NCBI GenBank assembly: GCA_032717465.1
Contig: CM064670.1
Coordinates: 11,265,583-11,329,582 of the forward strand
Source: Coenobita brevimanus
Lineage: Eukaryota > Arthropoda > Malacostraca > Decapoda > Coenobitidae
DNA length: 64,000 nucleotides
Direction: 5' to 3'
Shown piece after piece: positions 10,405 to 23,831 of this stretch. The position numbers were made by a program, and so were the translations under genes. Under the pieces are notes generated by a model. That model was not told where the DNA came from and searched no databases. It saw nothing but the letters and a program-made list of their open reading frames with translations. The first letter of the stretch is position 1. Every line of letters begins with the position of its first letter.

Positions 10405-11375
10405 GGTAAAACGAAACAGAGTATAATAAATGAAACTGTGGGGAGGGGTTGGGGGTGTAGAGGGAGAGAAACAAGTGGTACTGGTAGAGGGGGAGAAGGG
10501 AAGAAGGAGGAATGATGAAGACAGTGGAAGGGGAGGGGAGGAGACGGCGAAGGGGGTGGAGAGAGAGTGTATTTAGAGCACTGTTTAAACGATGGTTATA
10601 TGTTTTATATAAATGATGACCAGTGATGTTTCCTAACCACCACAGTGACGATTTATTCATATTACTAACATTTATATTCAAGTCATGGATAACACTTCAT
10701 AGCAACGAAGGAGAAGAAGAAGCTCGTTTAACACTTTTATATTGATTACTTTCCACACTCTACCTACAGACAAGCGATTTTTGGCATTAGCGATAAAACG
10801 TGGATGATGGCAGAGCATGACTGGGAAGAGGAGAGACGGGTGGGGAGAGAGGACAGGAAGGGAAGTGATTTAACTTGTAAAACGAAACCGTATACTAGCG
10901 AAACACGCACTGTCAGTTTCTATGTTTATTTAGTGTGTAATTGACGTAAGTAATGTTATCTTGCAATCTAACCTTTAGGACTGTAAACGTTCTTTAATAT
11001 TTCATATAATACTTGCTGGTAAGATCAGTCCAGTTCAAATAATCCTGTGCGTCTGTGTCCGTAACGAAGAATCTTCATACACCAATTTCATACATTTCAC
11101 AATAACGTTATTATCCCACCTGCTGCAGTTCAGTATTACCATTAGGGAATGTGTTCTTAACTTATCCCCGAACACATTTCTTTAATATGAGCCATTTAAA
11201 CCATACCTGTCAACTCTAACTCAAACAGTGTTCCCAGATCAACAGGCTCGTATCACGCACGCTGTGAGGGACGAACTTCTGCTGTCGACTTTACCTCTCT
11301 ATAACTGTTAAGAAATTCTGAGAGTATCGTTTACCTGAAAGTGTACCGGGAAAAGAGGAGTACTGTTGGAGAGCC

Positions 11376-12862
<1,487 letters not shown>

Positions 12863-13671
12863 GCACACACTTAAACACATTCATCTGGCGTATCAAAATC
12901 CTTCATTAGTTATTAAGCAATTTAGCTCCATTATCAATTTTTGTTTCGGTGTTGGTGTTAATGCTAGGATCACCATGTTATTCAGTCTTTTAGCCTAAGA
13001 TGTTACAATCTTTATAAAGATAAGATTAACACTGGGTTGACCTTGATCTCTCAAGGCTGCCATCCACAAGTCTCAGTCTGGATCAGTGTCTTCTCAAGTC
13101 ATGGACATGGTTTCACCCACAGTTTATGATTATACAACGTCATATTTCCTTAATACATAGACTGAAACATATAGTTCTCCCTTTTTATCGTGATGTATTC
13201 CTCACATAAACATAGTTCATGAAGTTGCTCATTAATTTACGATTGTTCAGTATTGCTGTGTTACAGTATTGAGGGTAATGAAGCAGATGTGATCTCGTCT
13301 TAAACGTGTGAAGAGCGAAGCTTACAGCACCCCCCCCCCCACTCTCTCCGACTCCATGTGGGGGATCCTCCCTCTTAACCAAGGTAGGGTTGGGGAACAC
13401 CATCCCTCCCCTCCCTCCCTCCTTTACACGTTAGTTCACCTTGAAACTGTGGACAGTCATAGTACGTCTTATAAGGGCGATTATTATCCTTAGGTAGAAC
13501 AATGTAATTTATACCAATAATTGGGGTTGAAATGTCAACCTTGCGAAATGAAGCTTACATACAACAAACATCTTTCCTTAACGGAACTATATCGAGGTTA
13601 CTCCGCTTTACTCACGTGGACTGTTTCGAATAATCACAGTGGTGCCACATCTCTTCAAACCCTCGTGTCCT
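12863..13671. other. Non-coding stretch, no gene seen
   Basis: AT-rich sequence without a recognisable frame. A C-only run and CCTCCCT-type pyrimidine tract lie at about 13,328-13,425. Weak similarity to the LINE may begin shortly before 13,672. Confidence 0.4.
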
Positions 13672-13770
13672 TGTAACACGCGGGAGTGCTGGCAGCTGTA
13701 CAGCACCCTACTCGTATCCCTGAGCGCCTTGGAGAGAGCTCCAACATACTTGACCTCTTCCTTACTACTA

Positions 13771-13843
13771 TAGTAGGACTCGCGTAAATTTGCGCCTGTG
13801 GGCTGCCCGCACCTGTGTACAGTGATGCCACGTTTTCTATACC

Positions 13844-13893
<50 letters not shown>

Positions 13894-14174
13894 GGGGGGA
13901 GATGTGAGCCACCCTGAGTACTTTTGATTCTTTTATAAGTTATTTATAATTGTGCTTTCATTTGTTAATTTGGTTTTGTCATATTTAGTGATATTTATCA
14001 TTTTTTGTATACGGCGACAGATGACCCGTTATTGCAGTACCATGATTGATTTTCATTCATTCATTCTCTTTCCCCTTCCTCCATCTCTCTCTCAGCCTGA
14101 CAATGCCAATGCCTCCACCACCACCACCCCCCGTCATGCCGACAATACATTCAACCTTGCCCCTCTCCTGCATG

Positions 14175-14229
<55 letters not shown>

Positions 14230-14972
14230 TTGCAAGAGACATTTTGGATATTTTCTTTTACATAATATTGTATATATTGTAAATCTGACATCATTTCCAC
14301 ACCACCCCTGAGATCAAGGCCACCGGCTGGGTGTGGAAATGTTGCTGCTGGCGAGTGAATAATGTTTTTTTTTTTACTTCAGTATTGGCATATGCCTACT
14401 ATTTTGACCTACATATTAGCTTATGATTATAAATGTGATTATTCCTCGCCCTTAAAATTACGGTAAAAGCCAGTAAATGTGAGCATTTTTCCCTAGCAAC
14501 ACCTGTACAAGCTATGCTTGGGTCTATGGAGGTACGTACTTTACCTTAGGCCAGACTGGGTGTGTCAGTGTTGCCACTCACAAGAATTATATGAATTATT
14601 TCTTTTACTTTGAATATTGGCATATTTCTTCTTTTTCAGGCTCATTCTCTTATATCTATAACTATAATATTATCACCCACCCTAAAACTATGCTAAAAAA
14701 CATTAAAAGTGACTACAATTTCTTTTAGCAACACTGTACAATATGTATGCCATGTTTCTGTGTTACTGTATAAATATTTTATGCATAATAAGATTACTGT
14801 TGATTCATCCATCAAAATACACAAGTGTAAGTTTTATTCATCTGAATTTATCGTATTTGTGTTGCCTTGTACATAAATAGCTTCCGTTTCACATCGCAAG
14901 TTGGGAAAACGTGGCACCATTGTACACAGGTGCGGGCCACACCACAGCCTCAAATTCACGCAAGTCCTACTG
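13771..14972. mobile_element. 1.2-kb Tc1/mariner-type MITE inserted in LINE copy 1
   Basis: Terminal inverted repeats of about 68 bp: TAGTAGGACTCGCGTAAATT at the left and CAGTAGGACTTGCGTGAATT reading inward from the right, continuing through GCCCGCACCTGTGTACA to CCACGTTTTC. A TA pair lies on each side (13,769-13,770 and 14,973-14,974). Removing the insert and one TA rejoins the LINE reading frame (LFLTTNPSTYT), which proves the insertion. The interior holds two (CT)n tracts (13,847-13,892 and 14,176-14,225) and an imperfect tandem pair of about 230 bp starting near 14,379 and 14,608 (each with TATTGGCATAT early and TAGCAACA late). No transposase is encoded. Confidence 0.92.
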
Positions 14973-14974
14973 TA

Positions 14975-17233
14975 ATCCTTCTACTTACACTGTTAATCTT
15001 TTCTCTACGTTGGGCTGGGCTCCTCCGGTCACAACCTTATCACCTTAACCTGTCCTATCGCTCCGGTACGGCCTGTGGACCCTCCTAAGAAACGTTGTCT
15101 GTTGCACTTTGGAGCTGCGGATTGGGAAGCCCTTGGGCAGTACTTCTTTTATTTTCCTTGGAATGATTATTGCTTCCATGGCCGGGAGCCATCTAAGTGT
15201 GCCTTGCACATTACGGAGGTTATTCTCTCGGGCATGGAAGCATACATTCCTTTCTCATATTCTTGGACTAATGCAAGAAAGCCTTGGTTTACTCACACTT
15301 GTCCTAATGGTGTCCACAACAAGGAGAGGGCCTATAAATGGTACCGGAGCCAACCCACCACTGAATCACATCTTTTATACGTTTCTGCCCGGAATCATGC
15401 TAAGTCTGTTCTTCGCTCTGATAAGAATAATTTCATCTGTACTAATTGCTCTCAACTCTCCAACTCGAATTGTTCCCACTCCTTCTGGCACCTTGCCAAA
15501 AACCTTTCTAACAACTTTATCTCATCATCCTTCCCTCCTCTTTTCCACTCTGATGGCTCTGTAGCTATTTCTTCTACTGATAAAGCAGATCTCTTCTCTC
15601 AGACTTTCTCCTCCAGTTCCACCTTAGACGATTCCGGTGCTGTTTCTCTATTACTTCCCCCCTCTGACTTCCTCATGGCTGACATTAAAATTTCTTTAGC
15701 TGATGAATTTTCTACCATTGCTGGCCTCAGTACTAATAAGGCATATGGACTGATGCAGTCCCTCCTGTTGTTCTCAAGAAATGTGTTTCTGTGCTTACAC
15801 CCTGCCTAGGCAAGCTCTTTCACCTTTGTCTATCAACTTGTACCTTTCCTTCTTGCTGGAAGTTTGCTCTCATTCAGCCAGTTCTAAAGAAGGGTGACCA
15901 TTCCCAACCCTCTAACTATCGTCCAATTGCTTTAACATCCTGTATCTCAAAAGTTTTTGAGTCAATTCTTAACAGAACAATTTTAAAGCATCTTTCCTGT
16001 CATAACCTTCTTTCTGATCGTCAGTATGGGTTCCGTCAGGGACGCTCCACTGGCGATCTTCTCACCTACCTTTCAGACTCCTGGTCATCCTCCTTTCGGG
16101 ACTTTGGCGAAAGCTTTGCCATTGCACTTGACATCTCTAAGGCTTTCGATCGACTCTGACATATATCTTTAATTTCCAAACTGCCCTCTTACGGTTTCTA
16201 TCCTTCTATCTGTGCCTTCATCTCTAGCTTCCTTTCTGGTCGTTCTGTAGCCGCTGTTGTAGACGGCCATCGTTCTTCTCCAAGATCTATCAACAGTGGC
16301 GTTCTTCAGGGCTCTGTCCTATCACCAACTCTCTTCTTTTTATTCATCAGTGACCTTCTAAGCTGTACATCTAACCCTATCCACTGTTATGCTGATAACT
16401 CCATCCTTCACCTTTCCATTCGGTTCCCGCAACGTCCATCTCAGCAGTTGCTTCAACAAACAAGGGATGAAGCTATGGCTCACCTAATGTCTGACTTGGC
16501 TCGTATCTCTGACTGAGGTAAAAATAATCTTGTTGTTTTTAATGCATCAAAGACTCAGTTTTTACACCTATCAAATCAACAAAATCTTCCACAGGTATAC
16601 CCACTAATGTTTAATAATATTCAACTTAATCCTGCATCATCCTAAAACATGCTTGGGGTTTCATTTATTCGGGACTTATCTTGGAAAGATCATATTACAT
16701 CTCTTGTAAAATCTGCTTCCAAGGTATTAGGTGTGCTAAGCCGACTCCGTTCCTTCTTTACCCCTGCACAATTGTTGACTCTATACAGGGGTTTTATCTG
16801 CCCCTGTGTGGAGTACAACTCTCATGTGTGGGGAGGCTCCCCACATACAGCTTTTCTCAATAGGGTAGAGTCAAAGGCTTTTCGTCTCATTAACACTCCT
16901 CATCTTACTGACTCCCTTCAACTTCTGTCTCTTCGTCGCACTGTTGCATCTTTATCTCTTTTCTGTTGCTACTTCAATGGTCACTGCTACTCTGAACTGT
17001 CTGCATGCATTCCTCCACCTCTACAACGGGTGCGTAGGACCCGTCTAGCAGCAAACTCTCATCCCTTTTCTGTCCAACTCTCTAATGCAAGAGTTAACCG
17101 TTACTCCCAGTCCTTTATTCCTGCAACAGGTCAGCTCTGGAAATTTCTCCCTCTGTCTGTGTTTCCTGTTTCCTATGATCTCCAGTCTTTCAAACGCAGT
17201 GTGTCCAGGCATCTCGAAATGATCAAGTCTTGA
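14975..17233 (+). pseudogene. LINE ORF2 remnant (endonuclease tail, RT, C-terminal region)
   Basis: Frames in order: DPPKKRCLLHFGAADWEALG (after the endonuclease, about 15,078), HGREPSKCALHITEVIL (15,180), the RT entry LIQPVLKKGDHSQPSNYRPI (about 15,870-15,930), QYGFRQGRSTGDLLTYLSDS (16,023) and ALDISKAFDR (16,123), then a stop and frame change. The polymerase box near 16,388 reads CYADNSILHLS where copy 2 has SYADDSTLHLS, so the second catalytic aspartate is changed to asparagine. The last open part, 16,649-17,233, starts MLGVSFIRDLSWKDHI. A 4-bp insertion near 15,018, several other frame changes and the active-site change make it dead. Confidence 0.88.
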
Positions 17234-17349
17234 ATTTGGCTGTCTCTGATATTTTGTTTTTCTCTTGGAAGGAACAATAATTGCGGGCTTGCGGCCTTTG
17301 GTTCCTTGTTCCTCACATAAAAAAAATTGAATTGAGCCGGTGAAGGGTT

Positions 17350-17560
17350 ATATCCAAGGGGGGGTTGGGGTTATTGCTCACGTAATGCCACTCAGGGATG
17401 AGTGAGGCTGGTCAGTCATCTTACATGGCAGGACCAAGCTGCTTAGCCCCGGGCTCCTACGCTCCTTCTGGGACAACGTAGGATTGGATGATAGGTGGAT
17501 GGATGAATGTAATTAGCCCGTAGCCCCTGAGTGGTATAATATAAGCAATAAACCCCAACC
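17350..17560 (+). repeat. Dispersed repeat E copy
   Basis: Contains TTATTGCTCACGTAATGCCA followed by CTCAGGGATGAGTGAG; a second copy is at about 36,430-36,600, where the same TTATTGCTCACATAATGCCA and GGATGATGGATG ending recur. Starts immediately after the LINE tail. No coding capacity. Confidence 0.55.
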
Positions 17561-17699
17561 AATCCTCGGAATTAAATCCTTATGGGCTATAACCAGTTGG
17601 AAGAACATCCCACACTACCACCAAGCGTTTGTATATTGGTTTTATGGGTATTGTTCGTTCACCTTAACTTGGCCAAGATTTTTGTCTTTTTGTTGCTTA

Positions 17700-17775
17700 A
17701 TTTGGCAGAATCGGTAGAGAGGCGGCCTGTAGTCCTAATGGACCGAGGTTTGAATCCCGGCTCGGGCAGGGAGCA
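17700..17775 (+). repeat. tRNA-like sequence, probably SINE-derived
   Basis: TTGGCAGAATCGGTAGAGAG resembles an A box and GAGGTTTGAATCCCGGCTC is a good B box, about 30 bp apart. The intervening part does not fold into a convincing cloverleaf, so this is treated as a tRNA-derived SINE head. The following 90 bp carry a short palindrome GACGTACCAGTACGTC. Confidence 0.5.
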
Positions 17776-17879
17776 GTTTAACCAGCCCCGTCCCGACGAC
17801 GTATGGGTACGTTGCAACGATTTGCATTTGCCAGTCCCGGCGACGTACCAGTACGTCGTGCAATTGCAAGGTCATTAAT

Positions 17880-18842
17880 TTGAACAATTTTCAATTTTCG
17901 CACGTGATTTTTCGTATGTATACATGGGACACCTTCCTTTATTCCTGTACAAGATACCAAGCAGGGACAATGCCTTACACTGCATAACCTCCCCCCTCCC
18001 CCCCTCATGCCATTGTCTTGGCAAAGGACCTGTTACCAGTGACCTGGCTAGTAAAGTTATTCAGGGCCAGAGTGATTCCCCAATCGATGACAATGTGGAG
18101 GACAATGTTTACATAGCATTAGAAGAAGAAACAGCCAGAAATAATGATCAGGTAGTGTGGCAAAAATAGGTCAGGTATGGTGATTAGTTAGTGAGTGAAA
18201 CAATGCTTATAATGCCTTTATTACTGCTTGAAAACCAATATACTGTCATACTACATATACATTCGTACCAAGTAAATAAATAAATACCGTTTATGAGTGG
18301 ATAAAATAGTTACCCTCCCATAGAACTCGTTTTCTTTGGTGCCAGCATGTTAGAAAACCCACTCAGGTAAGGAGGAACTCCTACCTGGATTGGGCACTTT
18401 AAACCTCAGGTGAGTGATTTCTCTATGAATTTTCGATGTTTCTCACCAAAAGCGAAGGTTTTAGCCAAAAAAAAAAAAAAAATCGAAAATACCTCGGGAC
18501 TGGGGGATGTCGGAGGTGCGGAAAACCTTGGGACGTGACGGGTTAAGGATTTGAATTTCTTAAAAAAGCAGACTTTTCTGATCTACCAGATGACATCCCG
18601 ACATGTCATAAAAGTACACCTGCTAATACCAATACACCTGTCTCGTATGAGACAACCCAAGCATATGTTCAATATGGATGGTGGGTGTTAGCGCCGAAAT
18701 GGTGACATGTGGAGATGTAGGAGGACTACTGGGCCCCAAGGAGGACTACTGGGACTTGGGAATAGGCCTTGAAGCCTGTGCCAGGAGTCGGACACGGTAA
18801 AAAAAAAAAAAAAAAAAAAATCCCCTGGCTCAAAGGCAGAAT
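17880..18842. other. Non-coding stretch, no gene seen
   Basis: The longest frame is about 80 codons and unconvincing. Two A runs are present, at about 18,467-18,482 and 18,799-18,820. The second may be a retroposon tail. Confidence 0.4.
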
Positions 18843-18990
18843 ACCAAAATAATACGGCTCTACATCCTTTCCATAAAAATTCTTTGTGACTAGCATCAAA
18901 TTCAGTGTTAACCTCTTGTCATGAGGAAATCAAGGTGGAGAGATAGAGAGATGGCAATTTTAAACACAGTTATAGAGAACATATTGTACC
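18843..18990 (+). repeat. Dispersed repeat B copy
   Basis: Reads ATACGGCTCTACATCCTTTC, then TTTGTGACTAGCATCAAATT, AGTGTTAACCTC, and AGAGATGGCAATTTTAA in the order found in the other repeat B copies. Confidence 0.7.
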
Positions 18991-19163
18991 TAACAACTTT
19001 TTAATGATTTTCTGAGATATGTGATACAATTTGGTTAGCCATTCAGTTTAGTCACCTAAAAGTAGTCCCACATAGAGTGAGTGGATGGTGGGTGCCCATA
19101 TCTGTCACAAAGTAATAATATTACAAAAGAATTTATGCTGAATATGGCACTTTGATATTCTCT

Positions 19164-19504
<341 letters not shown>

Positions 19505-19509
<5 letters not shown>

Positions 19510-20332
19510 TATGGTATCTTTGTACTGAGCTTAAAGACCAGAAAGTACTACAACGCACTGGACGTTTTTACTGTCCTACCATAAAGTGAAAATCTTGACT
19601 GAACATAACCTAACCTAATTAAACCTAGCCTTGACCTACCCTACCCAAACCTCACCAATAACCTATCCATGCTTAGCCTTTCCAGGTATGGCATAGTAAC
19701 AGCATATATAAAATTAATTTAACTTAGGTTAGCTTAGCATAGCCCAGCTCATGTTTCGTTAGAATGGGCAAGATTAGGCAAGGTTTGTCAGGACTGATTA
19801 GGTCAGACTCGATTACATAATTGTTTTACATCTGTGCTCGTACAACAAGAGGATTATTTCTTTGGTTCACATGTCTGTACGACTGTCTGTCTGTCTGCAG
19901 CATTGTGAACAACTGGTGGATGAAATTTCACCAAGCTTTGATTAATGACTGAGAACGATCAGAGGAACTGGTGATTATAGGTCACAGGGTAAGTCAAAAA
20001 TTTGGACCTGTAACTCAAATAGTTTTGACTCGATTTGGCATAAACTTAGACTAAGTGTTTAAATAAAGCCAGGAATGAAGTGATCTGACTTTGAGAATAA
20101 TAGGTAAAGTAAAAAGATGTACAGGACAATATCAGTTTACACAGTTTTGATCCGATCTGGTCAAAGTTGGTGGAAGGATTGATGCACAGGGAAGAATGAA
20201 GTACTGTAATTCAGTTTTGAGAACAGTCGGTCAAAGGTCAAGATCACAGGGTAGGGTCAATGGTCGGCCTTAAACCCATTATGGGACGCGGGTGTTGCAC
20301 TCTCTGAGTGCCTGTTTCTTATTTTTAAAAAA
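19505..20332. other. Non-coding stretch with CCTAA-rich and degenerate repeated segments
   Basis: From 19,600 to 19,690 the sequence is rich in CCTAA/CCTAC-like steps but not a true (CCTAA)n array. From 19,860 to 20,270 a degenerate segment recurs about three times (TTTTGACTCGATTTGGCATA, TTTTGATCCGATCTGGTCAA and related), similar in style to about 60,600-61,100. No gene. Confidence 0.4.
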
Positions 20333-20600
<268 letters not shown>

Positions 20601-20737
20601 ACGACACGTTGTGGAAAGTTTAGGTTTTTGAAGACGAATATAACGGTACAGGAGAAAATTCAGGTATATTATACTGTATATAGAAAAACAAAGGAAGAGG
20701 AGATGCTAGGGAGACTTCTGCATCCACGAGAATATGG

Positions 20738-20813
20738 CCGATATAGTAGTAGTGGTAGTTGTAGCAGCAGCAGCAGCAGTAGTAGTAATAGTAGTAGTAG
20801 TAGTAGTAGTAGT

Positions 20814-20845
<32 letters not shown>

Positions 20846-20947
20846 TAGTAGTAGTAGCAGCAGTATTATTATTATTATTAGTAGTAGTAGTAGTAGTAGT
20901 AATAGTAGTAGTAGTAGTAGTAGTGGTTGTTATTGTTGTTGTTGTTA
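20738..20947 (+). repeat. (GTA/GCA)n trinucleotide array at the end of a repeat A copy
   Basis: About 210 bp of GTA and GCA triplets with ATT and GTT runs, ending in (TTG)n and then directly in TACTGTAACCCCAGGCTCAT, the outer edge of repeat A. It gives poly-Ser, poly-Val and poly-Thr frames that are not genes. Confidence 0.95.
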
Positions 20948-21126
20948 CTGTAACCCCAGGCTCATCTTTACATAACACAGTGGACTTCAGGCTGAAATTA
21001 CCTTTCTCCTGCAATACATCCTCCTCCTTTCAGCGGATAGGGAGAGAACTGAGGGACGCTTATATATCCAGGCAGTGGATCCACCCGGTCATATCACTGC
21101 AACTATGTGACGATGTCCCTCTGTAG
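20948..21126 (+). repeat. Dispersed repeat A copy
   Basis: Shares CTGTAACCCCAGGCTCATCT, CTTCAGGCTGAA, ATAGGGAGAGAACTGAGGGA, CGCTTATATA and a terminal GATGTCCCTC with the copies at 45,955 and 47,466. Confidence 0.75.
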
Positions 21127-22059
21127 CACCATGGCCGATAAGAAAGTTGTAACGAGGTATATACAAAATAAATTGATAAGGATTAAATGCTGTTGAGCAT
21201 TCTCTTTCCACTCGAGTATTGTCTAGAATTTAAAATTTCATTTGGTGCTTGTTCTTACGAAGTTTGGAGGTTCTCTATCACTATTTCCTTTTTATGCGTA
21301 CGTGTTAGGATATTTGGTGTGATTATTGGGAAGCTACGTCGATGCTAAAAATGTCCTACAAAAGAATATTGAGGCTTAATATGGTACAGTATCACTTTCC
21401 TGTTTGTTATTATTACAAACCTTGTCGATAATAAGAGAGGTGCAGATAACACACTAGAGAATATAAATATTATACAACTTAAATAGCTAAAGAAGAGGTG
21501 ATAGGAAGTCTCAAAACCCTACGAGAAACTCTCCCTAATCTAATGCATATTTGGTGACATATATGAAGGCTCTATCATCAGACTGCAATGTGAATATGGG
21601 GTCAAGCATATTTAGGTCACAGTAGTATGCGGACAGAAACCTCAATGCACATATACAGTGCAAAGACCCCTTTCATTTGGCTGGGTAAAATCATCAAGCC
21701 CAGCCCTAAATAATGTAAACTGAAATAGTAATGGGTTCGTTGGAGATTGCTGAAATTCCTTTTTTCAGATACTACAAGACTTTTCAGTTAGCTAAAGAAG
21801 GATATCCTGAAGCGAATGAAAACAAACTTGCCATCACAGAATATTTTCTTATTCAGCCAGTCTCTTTTTTTCGGCGACGCAGGGAATTCATGGGACGTAA
21901 AGACTGGTTGATTGATGATAACAGCGGGAAAAGAGCCAGATCTGTTTTTCGCCAGTCAACTGGCTTTTACGAGAGGCGGGAAGAAGTGGGTCGTAAAATG
22001 CGAGTAAAGGGACAAGAGTGGGGGAGGAAATTCCATCGTCTTTCAACACCATTCTTTGA
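21127..22059. other. Mostly non-coding; one 142-codon frame of unknown nature
   Basis: An ATG-started frame runs from 21,731 to 22,156 and reads MGSLEIAEIPFFRYYKTFQL at its start. Its last 30 codons are the LINE segment [20 protein letters not shown], so the frame reads into LINE copy 3 and ends in the minisatellite. The first 110 codons match no family I know, and the open frame is not convincing as a gene. Confidence 0.35.
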
Positions 22060-23564
22060 CTCTCCCTGGAATGACTTTTACTTACATGGTCGAGAGCCTT
22101 CTGAGTGTGCCTGGCCAATTACAGGCCCCGTTCTGAGTGTGCCTGACGAGTTATAGACAACCTGCTGAGTGTGCCTGACGAATTAAAAAACAGCCTTCCG
22201 AGTGTGGCTGGCGAATTACAGACAACCTTCTCAGTGTTCGAGGTGAAGTACGGACAGCCTTCTGAGTGTGCCAGCGAATTACAGACGGCCTTCTTAATGT
22301 GCCTGGCGAATTTTGGACTGCCTTCTGAGAGTGCCCGGCGAATCACGGACAGCCTTCTGAGTGTGCCTGACGAATTATAAACAGCCTTCCAATTGTGCCT
22401 GACGAATTATAAACAGCCTTTCGAGTGTGGCTGGTGAATCAGACAGCCCTCTGAATGTGTCTGGTAAATTACGAACAGCCTTCGAGTGTGTCAGGTGAAT
22501 TACGAAATTCCTTCGTGTTATGTCAAGCGCATTGCAGACTTTATTTCCTCGGGCAGAAGAATATGATCCCCTGTTTTACCTTTTAACTTATGTCAAGAAG
22601 CTAAACTTTAATACTGGCCACAACATGGACATGGATGTTGAAATGTACTGAATCTGCCGAAAATCATCCTAAATCTGCCATCCGACTTGCCGTGAACATT
22701 GACATACCATCTGAGTACAGTGAGCTCCACACTACAAATTCCTCTTTTTCTTTCCAGTGCCATGCCAGAAACCCAGCACCAGCTATGGTTGTTTACTTCC
22801 TTTTTTCTCCTAAGACAGTTCTGTTGGGGAAAAAATCACACATACAAAGCAAATGAACAACAAAAACAACAAAATTCATCCACTTTCACCCTCAAAGTTT
22901 CCAGTACTGGTCCTCTATATCCTCGCTCTGAATTCGTCATGCTGGATGTTTAAAATTCATCTAAAATTTTGCTTTTGTCTTGTCTCAAACCAATACTTTT
23001 TGTTCTAGTGACCTTGCACCTGTTTTCCTTCATGTTTGGTATTTTGTTCTCAGTCTGTGTCATCAAAAGATAACTATACCCAACCCCTAACTGTCGCTCA
23101 ATTGCCCTAATCTCTTATCTCCAAATTATCTGGGTCTGTCTTCATCAGGAATACATTGAAATACCCTTCCTTTCTCATAGTCCCTCTCACCGTTAGTATG
23201 GGTTTCGTCAGGATCTCTTGACTGGTTGTTTTCTGACATTCCTTTCAGATTCCCGTTCATCCTTCTTGCCAGATATCTTTGAAATCTTTCCTATTGTCTG
23301 GTTAGTCGTCTCAATTACCAGCGATTGAGTTTGACAATTTTTATTATCCTAACCGCCTTCTATGGATTCTATCTTTGTATCTATGATTTCATCTCAAGTT
23401 TCATTCTCTGGTTGTACTACGTGTTGTTGTTGACGGCCACAAATCATTACTGTAAATGACCACAGATCAAACCTGTAGATGGCCACAGATCATTATTTTA
23501 ATCCTGTGAGTTGAGTACAGCTTCCTAACGCAAGGGTTAACCAGTATTCTCAGTCCTGCATGTA
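22060..23564 (+). mobile_element. APE-type LINE, copy 3, heavily decayed
   Basis: Begins with [20 protein letters not shown] (22,060-22,120), homologous to the linker after the endonuclease in copies 1 and 2. After a minisatellite and a scrambled stretch, the RT region is recognisable in DNA: CCCAACCCCTAACTGTCGCT at about 23,080, TTAGTATGGGTTTCGTCAGG at about 23,194, GTTGTTGACGGCCACAAATC near 23,424, and CTAACGCAAGGGTTAACCAG at about 23,525. No frame is preserved for more than a few dozen codons. The 3' part stops where a TA-flanked MITE begins at 23,565. Confidence 0.8.
22097..22505 (+). repeat. About 34-bp minisatellite expanded from LINE coding sequence
   Basis: Around a dozen diverged units on the pattern CCTTCTGAGTGTGCCTGACG plus AATTACAGACAG. 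The first unit is the LINE codons for EPSECAWPIT themselves (GAGCCTTCTGAGTGTGCCTG followed by GCCAATTACAG), so the array grew from a coding segment of LINE copy 3. Units vary by small gaps and substitutions. Confidence 0.9.
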
Positions 23565-23831
23565 CAGTCAACCAAGAAAGTTTCAGCCATCTTACCGCAA
23601 ATATCATTCTGAAACACGGACGAAGCATTGTGATATACGGGGCATCCTGTAAGTATAAGTGCAAAATAATATTGTTCATGGTAATTATTACGACTCGAAA
23701 TAGCATAAACCGTCACATATAGGACAGTATATATTTCTGACAATATGTTAATGGATTCAAGTGCGTCTGCAAAACTCGCACATTTTCACAACCATCGACA
23801 GCCGCGTGTGCGATATTTTATTGGTTGACTG
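23565..23831. mobile_element. 267-bp TA-flanked MITE
   Basis: Ends read CAGTCAACCAAGAAAG on the left and, inward from the right, CAGTCAACCAATAAAA; the first 11 bases are identical and 14 of 16 match. TA lies on both sides (23,563-23,564 and 23,832-23,833). The left flank is LINE copy 3 sequence. Nothing is encoded. CAGT ends with TA targets fit the Tc1/mariner superfamily. Confidence 0.75.

Larger units (their letters stand above)
7850..11291. mobile_element. 3.4-kb TA-flanked element with about 0.85-kb terminal inverted repeats
   Basis: The sequence from 7850 (CAGTCGACAGCCGAAGTTCG) is repeated in inverted orientation ending at 11,291 (reading inward AAGTCGACAGCAGAAGTTCG). Both ends abut TA (7848-7849 and 11,292-11,293), and similarity stops there. 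The arms, about 7850-9040 and 10,405-11,291, stay collinear through TACGAG, GGTTTAAATGGCTCATATTA, GATAATAACGTTATT, ATGACTGGGAAGAG (inverted) and the ATATGAATAAATCGTCACTG block. The left arm is longer only because of a 298-bp MITE. The inner 1.36 kb has no reading frame I recognise. TA target sites and a CAGT start suit a Tc1/mariner-type non-autonomous or foldback element; an inverted segmental duplication is the alternative. Confidence 0.75.
13672..17335 (+). mobile_element. APE-type LINE, copy 1, split by a MITE
   Basis: A 5'-truncated non-LTR retrotransposon. The first piece (13,672-13,768) encodes endonuclease-domain residues [20 protein letters not shown] followed by LTT; it breaks at a TA and resumes at 14,975 with NPSTYTV, exactly in frame once the insert and one TA are removed. 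The rest runs through the linker, reverse transcriptase and C-terminal region to 17,233. The 3' end is a short UTR with TTTGGTTCCTTGTTC and a tail of AAAAAAATTGAATTGA. Copies 2 (25,990-28,990, minus) and 3 (22,060-23,564, plus) share it. The I/Jockey group is likely, but the clade is not resolved by eye. Confidence 0.9.

Noticed and set aside
21731..22156. 142-codon frame as a host gene
   Set aside because: Its last part is LINE ORF2 sequence running into a minisatellite, and the first part has no recognisable relative.
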